Positions 33,400 to 45,266 of a DNA stretch of 64,000 bases are shown here, piece by piece. Under the pieces are notes generated by a model. That model did no database searches and was not told where the DNA came from. It saw nothing but the letters and a program-made list of their open reading frames with translations. The stretch is from Pelobates cultripes. Taxonomy: Eukaryota > Chordata > Amphibia > Anura > Pelobatidae. Made by a program: the position numbers and the translations under genes. The stretch covers positions 111,855,335 through 111,919,334 of the forward strand of contig OW240918.1 in the NCBI GenBank assembly GCA_933207985.1, given 5' to 3'. Numbering within the stretch: the first letter of the stretch is position 1; each line of letters opens with the position of its first letter.

Positions 33400-34543
33400 T
33401 TTTTTTGTTGTGTTTTTTTTTTTTTTTTATAAGAATGCTGCATCATTCACATATGATAAAACAACATTGGTGAAATTAATCATCCATATATTCAAAGACG
33501 ACATGTCACATTCCTACCTTTTATAATTTACTCATTCTAGTACACAATGTTGCATTTTCTTTGCTGCACAAGTATAATTGTACTTGGAATTATCCTCTTG
33601 TGGATCCATCACATCTCTTGTGACCATGCACATCATCAACTTTCCAAACTTGACCCCCAAATAGTAATAACTTTGTGTTCATACATACTATTCTTGTTAA
33701 ATGCTGTTACCACATTTTGAATAGAGGGGATAGGGAGGACTCAAACACTTACAATATGTTGTTGGGCTGTCATTATTTTATTCAAAATTAGTTTATTTTG
33801 AAGGCTGAGAAGGGTCCTCATTAAAGAGCAGTAAAAAGTAGGTAAAAGGGATGAAAATGATATCTGCTCCAGTTGCTTTATCCACAACAGAGTGTACATC
33901 TGCCAAGATAGGGTAAATTAGCTGACAAAATTCACATGTGATACATGGTATCTATATATCGCTTTTTGCATTGCCAGCACATATTGGAGGTAGCAGGAAA
34001 CCTCAAATCGCATGGGTATCATATACCACCTATATATGATCTTCCTATATTGTATCAAATGTAGAATTTAACAGGTAAGTCCTTTATAGAAAATTAAATC
34101 TGTTACAATTGATTTGAATGTACAGAGACCTTTATATTGAATTCCCACGCATGAGCTATTCTAGTATGAGAGAAAGATTTAGGCTGAGACCAGAGTTTAT
34201 AACCCTAAGATCGGTTAACCTCCTTTTCTTTGTAGTATCGGAAATACATAATTGCTCTAGTGAAGTACATTTAGTCAACGGCACATAAAATGTACATTTT
34301 CTCTTTAACGTTTTGGATAAAAGAACAACGTTGTAAATAAGAGTAGTGTGCTTGGACTGTATGATTGTATTTAACTTTTTAATACCGAAGATTTCTGAAC
34401 CGTGTCCTGCTACAATACATGATAAATATGGGATAAGAGTATTGCTCCAAGACTTAGAGCTAATATACGGTAAGGACATTAAATAAGTCCATAAGGTTAA
34501 CTTTTCTACTGTACAGCTTTGATGTCTAAAGTTATTCCATGTT
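33400..34543. other. Intron 4 sequence, nothing recognised
   Basis: AT-rich intron between the retroposon tail and the MITE. A 160-codon minus-strand frame (34156-34638) runs into the MITE, has no recognisable motif and is most likely chance. Confidence 0.5.
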
Positions 34544-34966
34544 TTAAAGGACCACTCTAGGCACCCAGACCACTTCAGCTTAATGAAGTGGTCTGGGTGC
34601 CAGGTCCAGCTAGGGTTAACCCATTTTTTCATAAACATAGCAGTTTCAGAGAATGGGTTAAGGGTTAAGCCTTCCCCCTAATCCTCTAGTGGCTGTCTTA
34701 TTGACAGCCACTAGAGGCGCTTGCGTGCTTCTCACTGTGATTTTCATTATTAATGCTTTCCTATGTGACCGGCTGAATGCGCGCGCAGCTCTTGCCGCGC
34801 ATGCCCATTCAGCCCAGGAGGAGGATCGGAGGAGGATCGGAGGAGGAGAGCTCCCCGCCCAGCGCTGGAAAAAGGTAAGTTTAACCCCTTTTCTCCTTTC
34901 CAGAGCCGGGCGGGAGGGGGTCCCTGAGGGTGAGGGCACCCTCAGGGCACTATAGTGGTCCTTTAA
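34544..34966 (-). mobile_element. TTAA-flanked MITE, second copy (intron 4)
   Basis: Same family as 16937-17320 in the opposite orientation: ends TTAAAGGACCACTCTAG and CTATAGTGGTCCTTTAA, TTAA on both sides, and shared inner blocks such as GGCACCCAGACCACTTCAGC and CCAGAGCCGGGCGGGAGGGG. The middle has a different GC-rich stretch with a GAGGAGGATCG repeat. Non-coding. Confidence 0.88.
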
Positions 34967-35717
34967 GAGCTAGACTCATGTGAAGACAGTATTCATAGGC
35001 CACGAAAATGATGTGTTTTTATGGGTTGATGCTCTAAATTAACCCATTGAAGTTTCTCATCAGAATGAAAAAAGGGTGATGTAGAAGCAATTATTATTTC
35101 TTTAAAGTAAGTGTTTTTAACATCTTAAACACAGCCCTCCGTGGTTGACTCTTTTTTGCAACTGTATTAAAAATGTCCGTGGTCTTATAGCGGCCTAAAT
35201 ACATTTAGTCAACACAGATTGAATCTCTGAGAAATAAGATGCTGGGATATCTATTGGGATTAATACCGAAGTTTAAATAAGATACACATCGTAAAAGCAG
35301 CTATTCCACCTGTTAAAGATATATGCAGATTTGACAAATGTGTAGAAAATAGTGACATGACCTCCATACTTGTTACCGAGGTAATTAGCCTTAAAAGTGT
35401 TAGTACATTTTAACAATTGTCAAATCCAAATACTTACTGGAGTCCTGTCACCATTCAAATAAAAGGTTGAATGTTAAATATATCTAGGCAGTAGGAGGAA
35501 TCTGTATTTAGTGATTTAATAAGAGAACAGAACGTAAATTAGGAACAGTATTTTTTGACCGTTTCCTTTCCTTTTAAATAGTACACTGATATCACAATCT
35601 AACCTTGTCCCCAGTGTTTATATGTGTAAAAATTCTTAGGGAAAAAGCATTTTAAATATGTCCCGTTACTTCCTCTGGGGAAAAAAATTATTTATTTATT
35701 TTTTCCTGTATAATTAG

Positions 35718-35788
35718 TTTCTTCTATGAAGACTGGTCGTTTTTATTGGATGAAGAACGTTCCAGCATGCTCCCAAACATGGCAGCTG
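35718..35788 (+). CDS. SNX29: SNX29 exon 5 (end of RUN domain)
   Basis: This 71-nt exon reads (S)FFYEDWSFLLDEERSSMLP and then NMAAG. It matches the FYEDWSF..DEERSSMLP segment that closes the RUN domain in vertebrate SNX29. The acceptor is TATAATTAG and the donor G|GTAAGT. It ends in phase 1 with the G of a Gly codon completed by exon 6. It occurs once in the window. Confidence 0.94.
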
Positions 35789-36192
35789 GTAAGTCCCAAC
35801 AATTATTCTACATGATTTATGTGCTTTCTTGTACTGTTACAGGAAAACTTTATACTGGAGATGAACCCCTTAAAGACAGTGGGCATTCTATGCCGTCCTT
35901 TTTAGGGTGGCTCTAAACTCTGGAGGGCGGCATAGAATGTCCCGCCGATTCCACGCCTGTGATCCTGGGGTCTGCCTGGGAGCTCAGGCAGACCCCCACT
36001 GCTTGATCCGGCCCTCCCAGGCCATATGACTGCGGGGTCTTCACAATACCATGGCCGGATTAGCTGGCTTATGCAGTGCCTGCAGGGGGACTGCTTGAGC
36101 TCTCAGGCTGTCCCCCTAATGCCTGCAAAAATGTTTATTAAACTTTTTAACAACTTTTATTAACTTTCTAAAGTAAATCAAAGTACTTGTTG

Positions 36193-36249
<57 letters not shown>

Positions 36250-36250
<1 letters not shown>

Positions 36251-36428
36251 TTTTATATACAAATACTAAAACCATTATTCTAAGTGCATCTTAATTAATA
36301 TTAAAATACTTAGAATTACGTTGTGTGTGTGTATGTATATATATGATCCATGTACTTTTATATACAAATGCTAAAACCATTATTCTAAGTGCATTTTAAT
36401 TAATATTAAAATACTTAGAATTACGGTG
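36250..36428 (+). repeat. Two-unit tandem repeat with microsatellites
   Basis: The unit ACTTTTATATACAAAT...CTTAGAATTACG appears at 36250-36326 and again at 36353-36425, separated by GT/TA microsatellite. The (TA)n run at 36198-36248 precedes it. Confidence 0.8.
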
Positions 36429-36454
36429 TGTGTGTGTGTGTGTGTGTGTATATG

Positions 36455-36485
<31 letters not shown>

Positions 36486-36789
36486 ATATATATTAAAAAT
36501 AATCAATACATTTTTTACAAAATTTATATACAAGTTTAAAATTGTTCTAACTGTATTTTGATATTAATATACATATATTTTAAATTCAAAATACATTTAG
36601 AATGACGTTCTAAATATATAAATTCTACAAATATATTTATATAATATTTTTACATAATTAAGTCATTTTATTAATTACAATCTGAGGGACCTGCCCGAAA
36701 CCCAGGCAGAAAGTCCAGAGAATTTGGCTCACAAGCCCTATATTTAATCCTGTAACTTTCCAGGACACCATGAAACCTGTACATAGGGG

Positions 36790-37010
36790 GTATTTTTTTC
36801 TCAGGGGACTTCGCTGAACACAAATATTGGTGTTTAAAAGCAGTAAAATATATCACAACGATGATATCGTCAGTGAAAATACATTTTTTTTGCATTTTTC
36901 ACACATAAACTACTTTCACTGACGATATAATTGTTGTGATATGTTTTACTATTTTCAAACTGTAATATTTGTGTTCAGTGAAGTCTCCCCAGTATAACAG
37001 TACCCCTCAT
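36790..37010. repeat. Imperfect inverted repeat 1
   Basis: GAACACAAATATTGGTGTTT and ATATCACAACGATGATATCG on the left are answered in reverse complement on the right (CGATATAATTGTTGTGATAT, ATATTTGTGTTC). The arms are about 90 bp with a small loop near TTTTTCACACATAAACT. Part of the element at 35862-37799. Confidence 0.75.
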
Positions 37011-37064
37011 GTACAGGTTTTATGGTGTTTTCAAAAGTTACTGAGTCAAATATGGCTTGACTTT

Positions 37065-37445
37065 CCTTTTTTTCCACATTGAAATTTGCCTGGTTATGTT
37101 GCCTTTGCGAGCATATGGTAACCCAGGAATGATAATTACCCCTATGATGGCATACCTTTTGCAAAAGTAGACAACCCAAGGTATTGCAAATGGGGTATAT
37201 CCAGTCTTTTTTAGTAGTAACTTAGACACAAACACTGGCCAAAGTTAGCTTTCAAATTTATTTTTTTGTATTTTTCACTCACAAATATGAATGCTAACTT
37301 TAGCCAGTGTTTGTGACTAAGTGGCTACTAAAAAAGACTGGGCATACCCCATTTGTAATACCTTGGGTTGTCTACTTTTGCAAATGGTATGCTACCATAC
37401 TGTCTCAAAGGCAACATAACCAGTCTGGCAAATTTCAATATGTAT
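37065..37445. repeat. Imperfect inverted repeat 2
   Basis: CATTGAAATTTGCCTGGTTA through AGTCTTTTTTAGTAG on the left is matched in reverse by CTACTAAAAAAGACTGG through AACCAGTCTGGCAAATTTCA on the right. The arms are about 160-190 bp with a spacer of about 30 bp. Part of the element at 35862-37799. Confidence 0.8.
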
Positions 37446-37799
37446 AAACCGAAAAATTTGATGTATTGTATTTGGCCCTGTATCTTTCCAAAACACCATA
37501 AAACCTATACCTGGAGGGTACTGTTTTACTCATGAGATATTGCTGAATATAAATGTGTACTTTATTCCAGTTACAGCTGGAAAAAACATTTTATTCATGT
37601 TAAATTATGTTTAATATATAAATATTTGATGTGACATGAAAGCCCTGTTTCTCCGGAACAAACTGGTATATACTATGTGTAGGTGCATTTAATATGAAAG
37701 AGGTGAATTATGCTTGAACAGACATATAGCGCAAATTCCATGTCTTGTTTTTATTTTTTATCACAACTTATACATTTGGCTCAGTCCTTAAGGGGTTAA

Positions 37800-38825
37800 G
37801 GGAGGAAAAAAAACACTGTGGATCAGCAGCAGTAGAGACACCCTCCCTGATGAGGTAGAGGCTCCACCAATTTGGGAGTGTCTCATCATGGTCTATATAG
37901 AGTCTAGACATCTGCAATGTCTCCAGTAGAAGTTTTATTAATGCTGTCTGATGAATGGAATTGATGAATAATCTGGTAGCAGCCTGTAGACTGCTCTATT
38001 TACAGGTTGTTTTCTTTTGTGTTTTGTTTTTTATGGGGCCATGCACAACGTTTTCTGAGTCCCTGCTGCTTATCGAGCACACTTTATGGTGCTTGGTGTG
38101 TCCCTTTATTTTCCATATCCTGTTTGTAGATGAATTTCTCTGTTCAGTATACAGGGTAGTCAATGGATGTACTGACCTTACAGTAATAAGACACCTGCGG
38201 CAGAAATTGATGCTTACCCTCAAAAATATAGTCAGAATTTCAAATATATAAGAAATAGTTTTTTGGATAGGGATGCACTTGGCTAAGCAAGCATATACTA
38301 ATGGGGTGTTGTTGAAATTACTAAATGTTTTACTAATTGCCTTTCAGTCCGTATCATGTAGCCCCAGAGAAATGGTTTACTCCTTTTGAGGTTAAATGTA
38401 TTGTCCGACTCTGGGACTTTTTTTGGGGGGGGAGAAAGTAGACTTCTTGCACAACTCCATCTTGCTCCCAGGTTCCGATCTCTCTGCTCATTTACAGCAA
38501 TGAGACTGAATACCACCATCGTCTAATGTTGCAGAAATCTTGTTTGCATTGGTGAGCCTGGTTTCTGAGATTTTGAAAGTGCCTTGTTATGGGATAATTG
38601 CCTTGTCTGGTTAACATGTAAAAATCTTCTATGCTGGTGTGGTGGACTTTTTGCTAAGACAGCACATATCAATTGAGAAAGGGAATCTGTGCCTGCTGCA
38701 GTGGCTATAATGTGTCAAAGCACAATGTATAGCATACTTCTTCCATTAGGTAAAAATAATAGGGTTATAGTTACTGGAGTGTATATAATCATTACTGTGG
38801 TGTATATAAGTTTATAGTTCTGCCA

Positions 38826-38859
<34 letters not shown>

Positions 38860-39423
38860 CACCACCACCACCACCCCGGAAGGCTGCCCTAGACTAAACA
38901 TGCATACTTTATAAGGGTGCTGCTGGGACCAATTGTATGTGATATGTGTATATTAATTTAATATTATTAATTGTAATGTAATATAATCTATATAGTGCAG
39001 GCACTTTTCACTCAACGTTTCCTCACCGATTCTCGTCTGGGTTTATTTTCTGGCCTGGAATTCAAAGAAATAATAAAGAGAACACTCCAGTCTTCCATTG
39101 GTTTTGAAAACCTTTTACCAGTTTATTACTTTAACAGCAACAGTTCAAACATAGAATTCCATTTGGCCGGAATCTCTGGTGGAAAATGATTGTTTTTTTT
39201 TTCCTGAAATTGTATCCAGAAAGTGAAAGTAAATTTAACGTACTTCTTTTCTAGTGAGGACAAACAAGTATGAATGAAACTTGTTTGTGATAAAATCATT
39301 AAGCTTGTTTGATTACATGATCACTTTTATTTTCTGTCAGAAGTTTTAATGCATTTTTATGTTTTTTTGCATCTTTTTGTGAATGGAAACCTGCATAATT
39401 GTATATTCTTTATGTATACTTAG
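37800..39423. other. Intron 5 sequence, microsatellites only
   Basis: Apart from a (TA)n(CA)n/(CAC)n compound repeat at about 38828-38876 I see no gene or element. Confidence 0.5.
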
Positions 39424-39672
39424 GTTTAAACTCAATCCTTTTTGCAATTAACATTGATAACAAGGATCTGAACGGACAGGCTAAAAGTGCTCCTACAGTC
39501 TCTGATCTACTGAAAGAATCAACCCAGAACGTTACATCTTTGCTCAAGGAGTCTACACAAGGAGTCAGCAGTCTCTTAAGAGAAATAACTGCGTCTTCTG
39601 CTGTATCTATTCTGATCAAACCAGAGCAGGGCTCTGACCCACTTCCGGTGCTTTCTAAAAGTGTTACTTCAG
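39424..39672 (+). CDS. SNX29: SNX29 exon 6 (linker after RUN domain)
   Basis: This 249-nt exon opens LNSILFAINIDNKDLNGQ, then runs through an imperfect internal repeat (DLLKESTQNVTSLLKEST followed by QGVSSLLREI) and ends in SILIKPEQGSDPLPVLSKSV. This is the conserved Ser/Thr-rich linker after the RUN domain of SNX29. It keeps the Gly codon split from exon 5 and ends in phase 1 (TCA G|gtgcgg). The donor GTGCGG is weaker than the others in the gene, but exon 7 continues in frame. Confidence 0.94.
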
Positions 39673-40766
39673 GTGCGGTATTGTAGCTTTGCGTTAAAAA
39701 TATTATTATTAAAAAAATGCAAACTATAGAAATTGTTTATTTAATATTTGTTAGACAATATGTAAGTTTATTTCCCTTTTTAGTTCTGGGAAATACAGTC
39801 AATATTCACAATTTTCCATTTTTTTTTTCTGTAATAGACCAATTTTACATTGTACAGTATATATATATATATATATATGATCAGGGATTATTTTGGGATA
39901 GATAGTTTAACTCTGAGAGACACGGGGGTGGGGGTGACAGAGACACAGGGAGGGGATGGGGGGACAGAGACATGTGGAGGGAGGGGGAGGGGAGCCAGAC
40001 ACTAAACTTTTCCTGTATATGAAATACATCCTACCCTTTCTCTTTGTGTCACTTTACCCCACTCCCTCAATAATATAAGCTTGTTTGAGTAGGGATCTAC
40101 TCGACTTGCTGCAAATACTTGTCTGTTAGTGCACCTATTGTACAGCTCTGTGTCATTTGTTGACACTTTTTATAAATAAACGTCAGTATTGAAAGGCATT
40201 TCTTGTAGATTAAGGATACACTCCATGCCTAGGAGTCTGATATTCATAAATATGATAGACAATGGTTTTTTTTTATAAATATAATTTAAAACAGCTAGGG
40301 TCCATGATATTTTTAAGGTCTAGATTGAAATCCTACCTTTTTATAGTGTCTTTACTAAAAATTACTGAAACATTAAGTATCTATGTAGTGTCATATCGAA
40401 GTGAAAAGATATTGCACATATTAATATATTTTATGTTGCAAGTGTAGGTGTGATTATTTGGTGCCGTGATTCGGTCACTCAGCATGCTTACAGCAGAATT
40501 TTCCTAATCTGAAATATATTAAAGTTTAAATTTTTGTTGCATTAGTGCAGTGATACAGAATACATCTTATTTTATGGTATTTTGTTGTGAAATGTTTTAG
40601 GCTTGACAGGGGGGCGGGGGGGTTTACTGAAAGATTGCCTTCCTGACATTGTTCGTTAAATTAAAAAAGGTGTTATAATAAACTATGATTATTTATCTAT
40701 TATTTTACATTAAATTTTTTTTCTTTTTACGTCTCTAAAAAAATTGGTGTTCTCTGTACCTTCTAG
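39673..40766. other. Intron 6 of SNX29
   Basis: Short intron between exons 6 and 7. It holds a small TA repeat (39858-39878) and the G-rich minisatellite at 39905-39995. Nothing else was recognised. Confidence 0.6.
39905..39995 (+). repeat. G-rich GA minisatellite (intron 6)
   Basis: A run of GGGGGTG, GGGAGGGGATGGGGGG and GGAGGGAGGGGGAGG units separated by GACAGAGACA, about 90 bp with strong strand bias. It could form G-quadruplexes. Confidence 0.6.
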
Positions 40767-41142
40767 ATAGCAAAACTAAAAAAGACCGGAAAAAAAAGAA
40801 GAAAGTGTCAAATATCATCTCATTTGATGATGATGGGGCAGAAGAAAATTTAAATTGTGTGGATGTTTCAAAGAAGCTTGTGAGTAGCAGGGAGAGTTCA
40901 GAATTCTCTGACAGATCCTCAGCTACCTTAACTCACTTTGAAGCTCAATTTGATTTGAACTTGCATGAAAAGGACAGTGTTAGCGCTTCATGGAATAACG
41001 ATTCTCTGTGTGTTAATGGAGATATTGGTTTTGAAAAGCTGGACGTGAAAAGCATTGATGATGAAGACACAGATGATTATGATGTCTACAATGCACAAAC
41101 TATCAACAGAGGTAGAAAAGCTCAAAATGCAACTTCCAAACA
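40767..41142 (+). CDS. SNX29: SNX29 exon 7 (basic patch and acidic linker)
   Basis: This 376-nt exon encodes DSKTKKDRKKKKKVSNIIS, then FDDDGAEENLNCVDVSKK, a Ser-rich stretch (SSRESSEFSDRSS) and FEKLDVKSIDDEDTDDYDVY. The lysine-rich run next to NIISFDD and the KLDVKSIDDED block match the SNX29 linker between the RUN domain and the coiled coil. The acceptor is CCTTCTAG. The donor is CA|GTAAGT, leaving two bases completed by the first G of exon 8 (CAG, Gln). The acidic and serine-rich content suggests a disordered region. Confidence 0.93.
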
Positions 41143-42843
41143 GTAAGTTGCAATCACGCATCTATTGTGTTCTTTTTTTCATTCCTGCTTCGTCTGTTAT
41201 TGCGTTTAGTATTTTATTTATTTTTAATGAAACTTTAAAATTCCCTTTCTGGTCTTCCTTATACAGTTCAAATCCGTTTGAATGCAAAATGTACCATATT
41301 TTTTCAGTAGTCTTATCTGTCTTGTAACACCTGTGAACACTATAGAGAATATATGACAGGTTTAAAATTCACCACAGTGTTCTCACTTGAATTTTAATTA
41401 AATATTGGGTATTAATAATATTTTAAATGTCACGTTCCATACAAAGAAATATAATTTTATGTGTGTGTATTGTCAGATATTCCCGACTCTGTATGGGTGG
41501 ATATGTATGTAGATATATTGGTGTGTGTGTATTTAGTAATGCACAGGCCTTAAACACTTAAAAATAACAACATTTTATTAGAAAAAGGATTTTAAAAATA
41601 CAAAGTTAGTCTTGTAGATCTTCTGGTGCCAGTCATGACAAATGCTGATATTGACCTGTCATAAGTCGTAGAGGGCAGTAAAATTTATGGGGCAGACCTG
41701 GCACTGTGGCCGTTTTAGGAACAGAACATAACTGGTGATTCTTGTTCCCTAGTAACTCAGATCAGACTGATAATGTAAGATCAAATGAACGACTAGAAAA
41801 GAGGAGGTTTGCATTTTAAAAGAATCAATGTACAGCTCAAATTATGATATTTAAAGTTTAGTTTGTAATTTAATTTTATAGCATACTTGTTTTTTTTTGT
41901 TTTGTTTTTTTTTTGTTTGTTTTTTACATTTATTTATTTTTATTATTACAAATAATTAAATGAAAACTATAGTGTTAAGAATACCTAACATTTATTCTTA
42001 ACCTATAGTGTTTCCCTACTAATTTGGATCTGGTGCCTATAGCATCCCTTTAACTATTTCATTGAATTCTGTTGACCTGGTATATAATCAAATAACATTC
42101 TTATTTGGTCTATTCAGTATCTCTTTACACAGTGCTAATTATTTAGTCACACTTGCCCTTTTCTAAATACAAATATCTGGAATACCAAATCAAGCAATGT
42201 ACAAAAGTAAAAATGGATGGAATCAATCAAGTGAAGGACTATATAACTTTATAGCTTTATATTCTAAACACTTTGTCTTTTATTCAATAAAGATGGTGTT
42301 TTAAGGTGCAAATTCCTTTCAAAACTCACTGCTTTGTAAAGAGAAAGCACTTGTACTTTCCAGTCTGTTGGCAAATGTATAGATTACATGGTCAATTTGT
42401 AGAGATCCTTTAAAGCGTTCGCTACTGGACAAACACTTAGTCTGTTGTGTTATTTTTTTTTTTTTTCTTCTCTAATTAAAATTAAATTGGTTATTTACTA
42501 TGCTGTAGAATTTGTTGGTGCCATATTAATAAGTGATAATAATGCTTTTATTTTGCACTTAGAAAAAAGGGGAATGGGGGCACACCCGGAATACGCATTT
42601 CTTAGTAGTGGTACTGCCGTAAAGACCAAAATATATACAAAACACAGATTAGGGAACAGGGCATGCACACAAAATGTTTTAAATATTACAAGGCTACTTA
42701 AAATCACCCATCTTGGCAAACAAATATGGGGATTCCGTTACACTACTGTATTTTTGCTTTTTTTGTATTTGTGACCATGCTAAAGAAGATGTTGCAGTTT
42801 CCTCTAAACCTTATGCTGATAATACTTTTATTCTGCATATTAC
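41143..42843. other. Intron 7 sequence before the DIRS element
   Basis: AT-rich intron with T-rich runs (41889-41930, 42450-42470). No gene or identified element was seen. Confidence 0.5.
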
Positions 42844-42977
42844 TTTTTTTCTGTCATATGGTGGCAGTAACTGAAGGGTTATACTTCTCCCTGTGGACAA
42901 GACATCTAAGCAATTAATTAAAAAAAGGACGCTCCCCCTTTACCTATAAAGTGCTGTACCTCCAAACATACCCCAGT
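42844..42977 (+). repeat. DIRS left inverted terminal repeat
   Basis: It runs from TTTTTTTCTGTCATATGG to CAAACATACCCCAGT and is the reverse complement of 54277-54408 with few mismatches. Confidence 0.9.
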
Positions 42978-43501
42978 CTTCTTTCTTGTCCCGAGAGGGA
43001 AGGAAAGGACATCAGATGGTGAGACACACGGGTTGTTTTGTCTGGGGTACCCGGTCCGAGAGCTGCTCGGGCAGTAGGCTGAGTGACCATGCTCCTAACC
43101 GGCAAGGTTACGGAGCAAGTGGAGGAAGAGTCTGTTTATGCCGAGAACGGTTCCAGCACTGCTTCCTGGAGGTGGAGCTCAGGCCGAGCATGCGCACAGC
43201 GGTGGAACGCACGCCCGGGTGGTGTTGCATTCCACCTAGGCTTCCGGGTGTGCTAACACGCAAGCGCATACCGGAACCTTAAAGGCATATACATATACAA
43301 AAATAAATAAAGCGAAAAGCTGTGCAGTACCTATTGACTACATGGATGCAGGTCAGAAGAAGTACACCGTGTCACCTGCCCCCCACACGGCTCAGAGGTA
43401 TTTTGAGGTGAGATTTAAATTAATCTTTACTTTAAAATATTCTCTGGAAATATTCTTTCAAATCAAAGCTAAAAACCTCCTTTCATATATTCTTCACAGA
43501 T

Positions 43502-43735
43502 ATGTCTAGCCCAGCTTATCCTGACATGGACAAAGAAAAGCTGGCTGCCGCTATGCCTAGAAAGGCTACGGTAAAATCTAAGCATCTAGTTTGCAGTGAA
43601 TGTGCAATGCCTCTTCCAGATGGATCAAGGAAAAAGATGTGCAGTCAGTGTACCGCAAATTCTTTGGAAACAGATAAGCAAAAAGATACGCAGTCTTTCC
43701 TAACCTGGTTCCAAGAAAATCTGGCCAAGACCTTG
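43502..43735 (+). pseudogene. DIRS gag-like protein, 5' fragment
   Basis: The frame starts MSSPAYPDMDKEKLAAAMP. It has a four-cysteine zinc-finger-like segment (CSECAMPLPDGSRKKMCSQC) and ends in FLTWFQENLAKTL, where the retroposon begins. It resumes as LAKTLETIKESKKVE at 49662. A GAG|GTGAGA donor-like site (43410) and a TTCTTCACAG acceptor-like site just before the ATG could mark an untranslated intron; this is only suggestive. Confidence 0.7.
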
Positions 43736-44706
43736 TTTTGAATATTTTTATTGTTAGCATGTCATATACTTATACATCAAACATATTTACGTTAAAGCAT
43801 GTAGCCGCCTACGCATAGGCACGGATATCTGTATACGAAAACAAATGCGGATGGTCGCCTGCGCAGAGGCGGGTAGATCAAATCATTGAAACGTGCATTA
43901 ACGTTGCGAGGATTCATATGTCTAGGCTTAAAACAAACTTGTGATAGTGGCATTCTGATGTTGTGTTCATTACAATATGAAAGGTATTTAATTGTATGTA
44001 AAAATTTTATAAAATATCCAGGAGTGATCTGTAGCTTTAAACTAATAGTGCTCCAAAAACTTGATAAAAGAAAAAGAAAAATGGAACATTAGCATCCAAT
44101 TGTGGCTTCTTCAATAAAAGAAACTTGAATTAGTAAATTCCAATGTATAACAGTCTATGATTTAAAATCAAGTTGGTAACAGTCTGTTGTTTCTCTGTAT
44201 GTGTAAGCTAATTCAGTTAACTCCAGTTATAGGTAAACTGGTTTTTGAATACTGAATTAGTTCATTAATATAATACAATATGTACAGTATATATGGTCCT
44301 TATAACTGAAATATTGTATCTATTGCCACACTGTTATTGTAGTGATAGCTAACAAACTGTATTATGTGACTTACAGTTTAAATAACACTTTATTCCTAGT
44401 GATAGGAAATAAAGTTAAAAGTCCAAGTGCTAATGAAAATAATTTATTAATGAATAAAATTGTTTAAAAGAAGAATAAGAACGATGCACTCACATTATGT
44501 CAAATACATACTGGATACTTTTGCAGGGGAATAAAATGAGCAGCTGAAGAAAAATAGATGTGTTGTCCGATCGCCACTTGATGAATGGATCGGCAATGTT
44601 CTTAGCCGCGTGCGTGTCACCCGGTTTCCCTCCTGCGTTCCAGCTAGAAGTCGGCAGTATTTCGGTGAATGCCGGAAAGCAATGTGGTGTCGCTCTAGGT
44701 GTCGTC

Positions 44707-44750
44707 CTAACGCGTTTCGTGAGTCTTCTCTCACTTCATCAGAGGATGCT
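44707..44750 (-). ncRNA. Hammerhead-type ribozyme motif, left arm
   Basis: Read on the minus strand: stem I UCCU/AGGA, core CUGAUGA, one extra A, stem II GUGAG/CUCAC with loop AGAAGA, core GAAA, then CGCGUU and AGGA. It lies in the 3' arm of the left Penelope copy, inverted to 46852-46896. Confidence 0.65.
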
Positions 44751-45266
44751 TGATAGGACCATCTCGTGGATTTAAATAGCTAGCAAATTGGCTGGCTTAG
44801 ATTAACTCTTAATAGTTCATAGCACTGGATTCATTTATATAAATCATACATAATTACAAATAATTGACAATAAAATTAGCCATACAGATAATGAATTCAC
44901 AATATATATTGGACCTATATATATTGTTAAAAATGTAAAATAATGGATGTATTCAACAGTAATAGATATAAAAATATTGAATAATAAACAAATATTACAC
45001 ATTATACAAATGTGAGTAAACAGTTAAAAAGTAGTAATTTATTAAAATATGTTTACTATCATTTTAATTATAGATTTCATTATTGCAAAATCAGATGTTA
45101 TATTGTACATATATTGATCAATTGATGAGACTCATAATATGAAATACATAATAAAAAATCTACATAATAAAAACTCAATAAAAAATGTAGCAAAAAGATG
45201 TCAATATAAAATTCCACTCAAATGTGATATGTATCATAAAAAAAAAATTAAAAAAAAATAAAACCT

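Larger units (their letters stand above)
35862..37799. mobile_element. Kolobok-like non-autonomous DNA element (intron 5)
   Basis: The ends AACCCCTTAAAGAC (35864) and GTCCTTAAGGGGTTAA (37784-37799) are inverted and A/T-TTAA-edged. This is the ending of an abundant frog DNA-transposon type that I associate with TTAA-inserting families. The inside holds no transposase. It includes two palindromic segments (about 36790-37010 and 37065-37445) and a short tandem duplication (36250-36428). Confidence 0.5.

Noticed and set aside
34156..34638. 160-codon minus-strand frame in intron 4
   Set aside because: No motif, overlaps the MITE end, and has no supporting context; probably chance.
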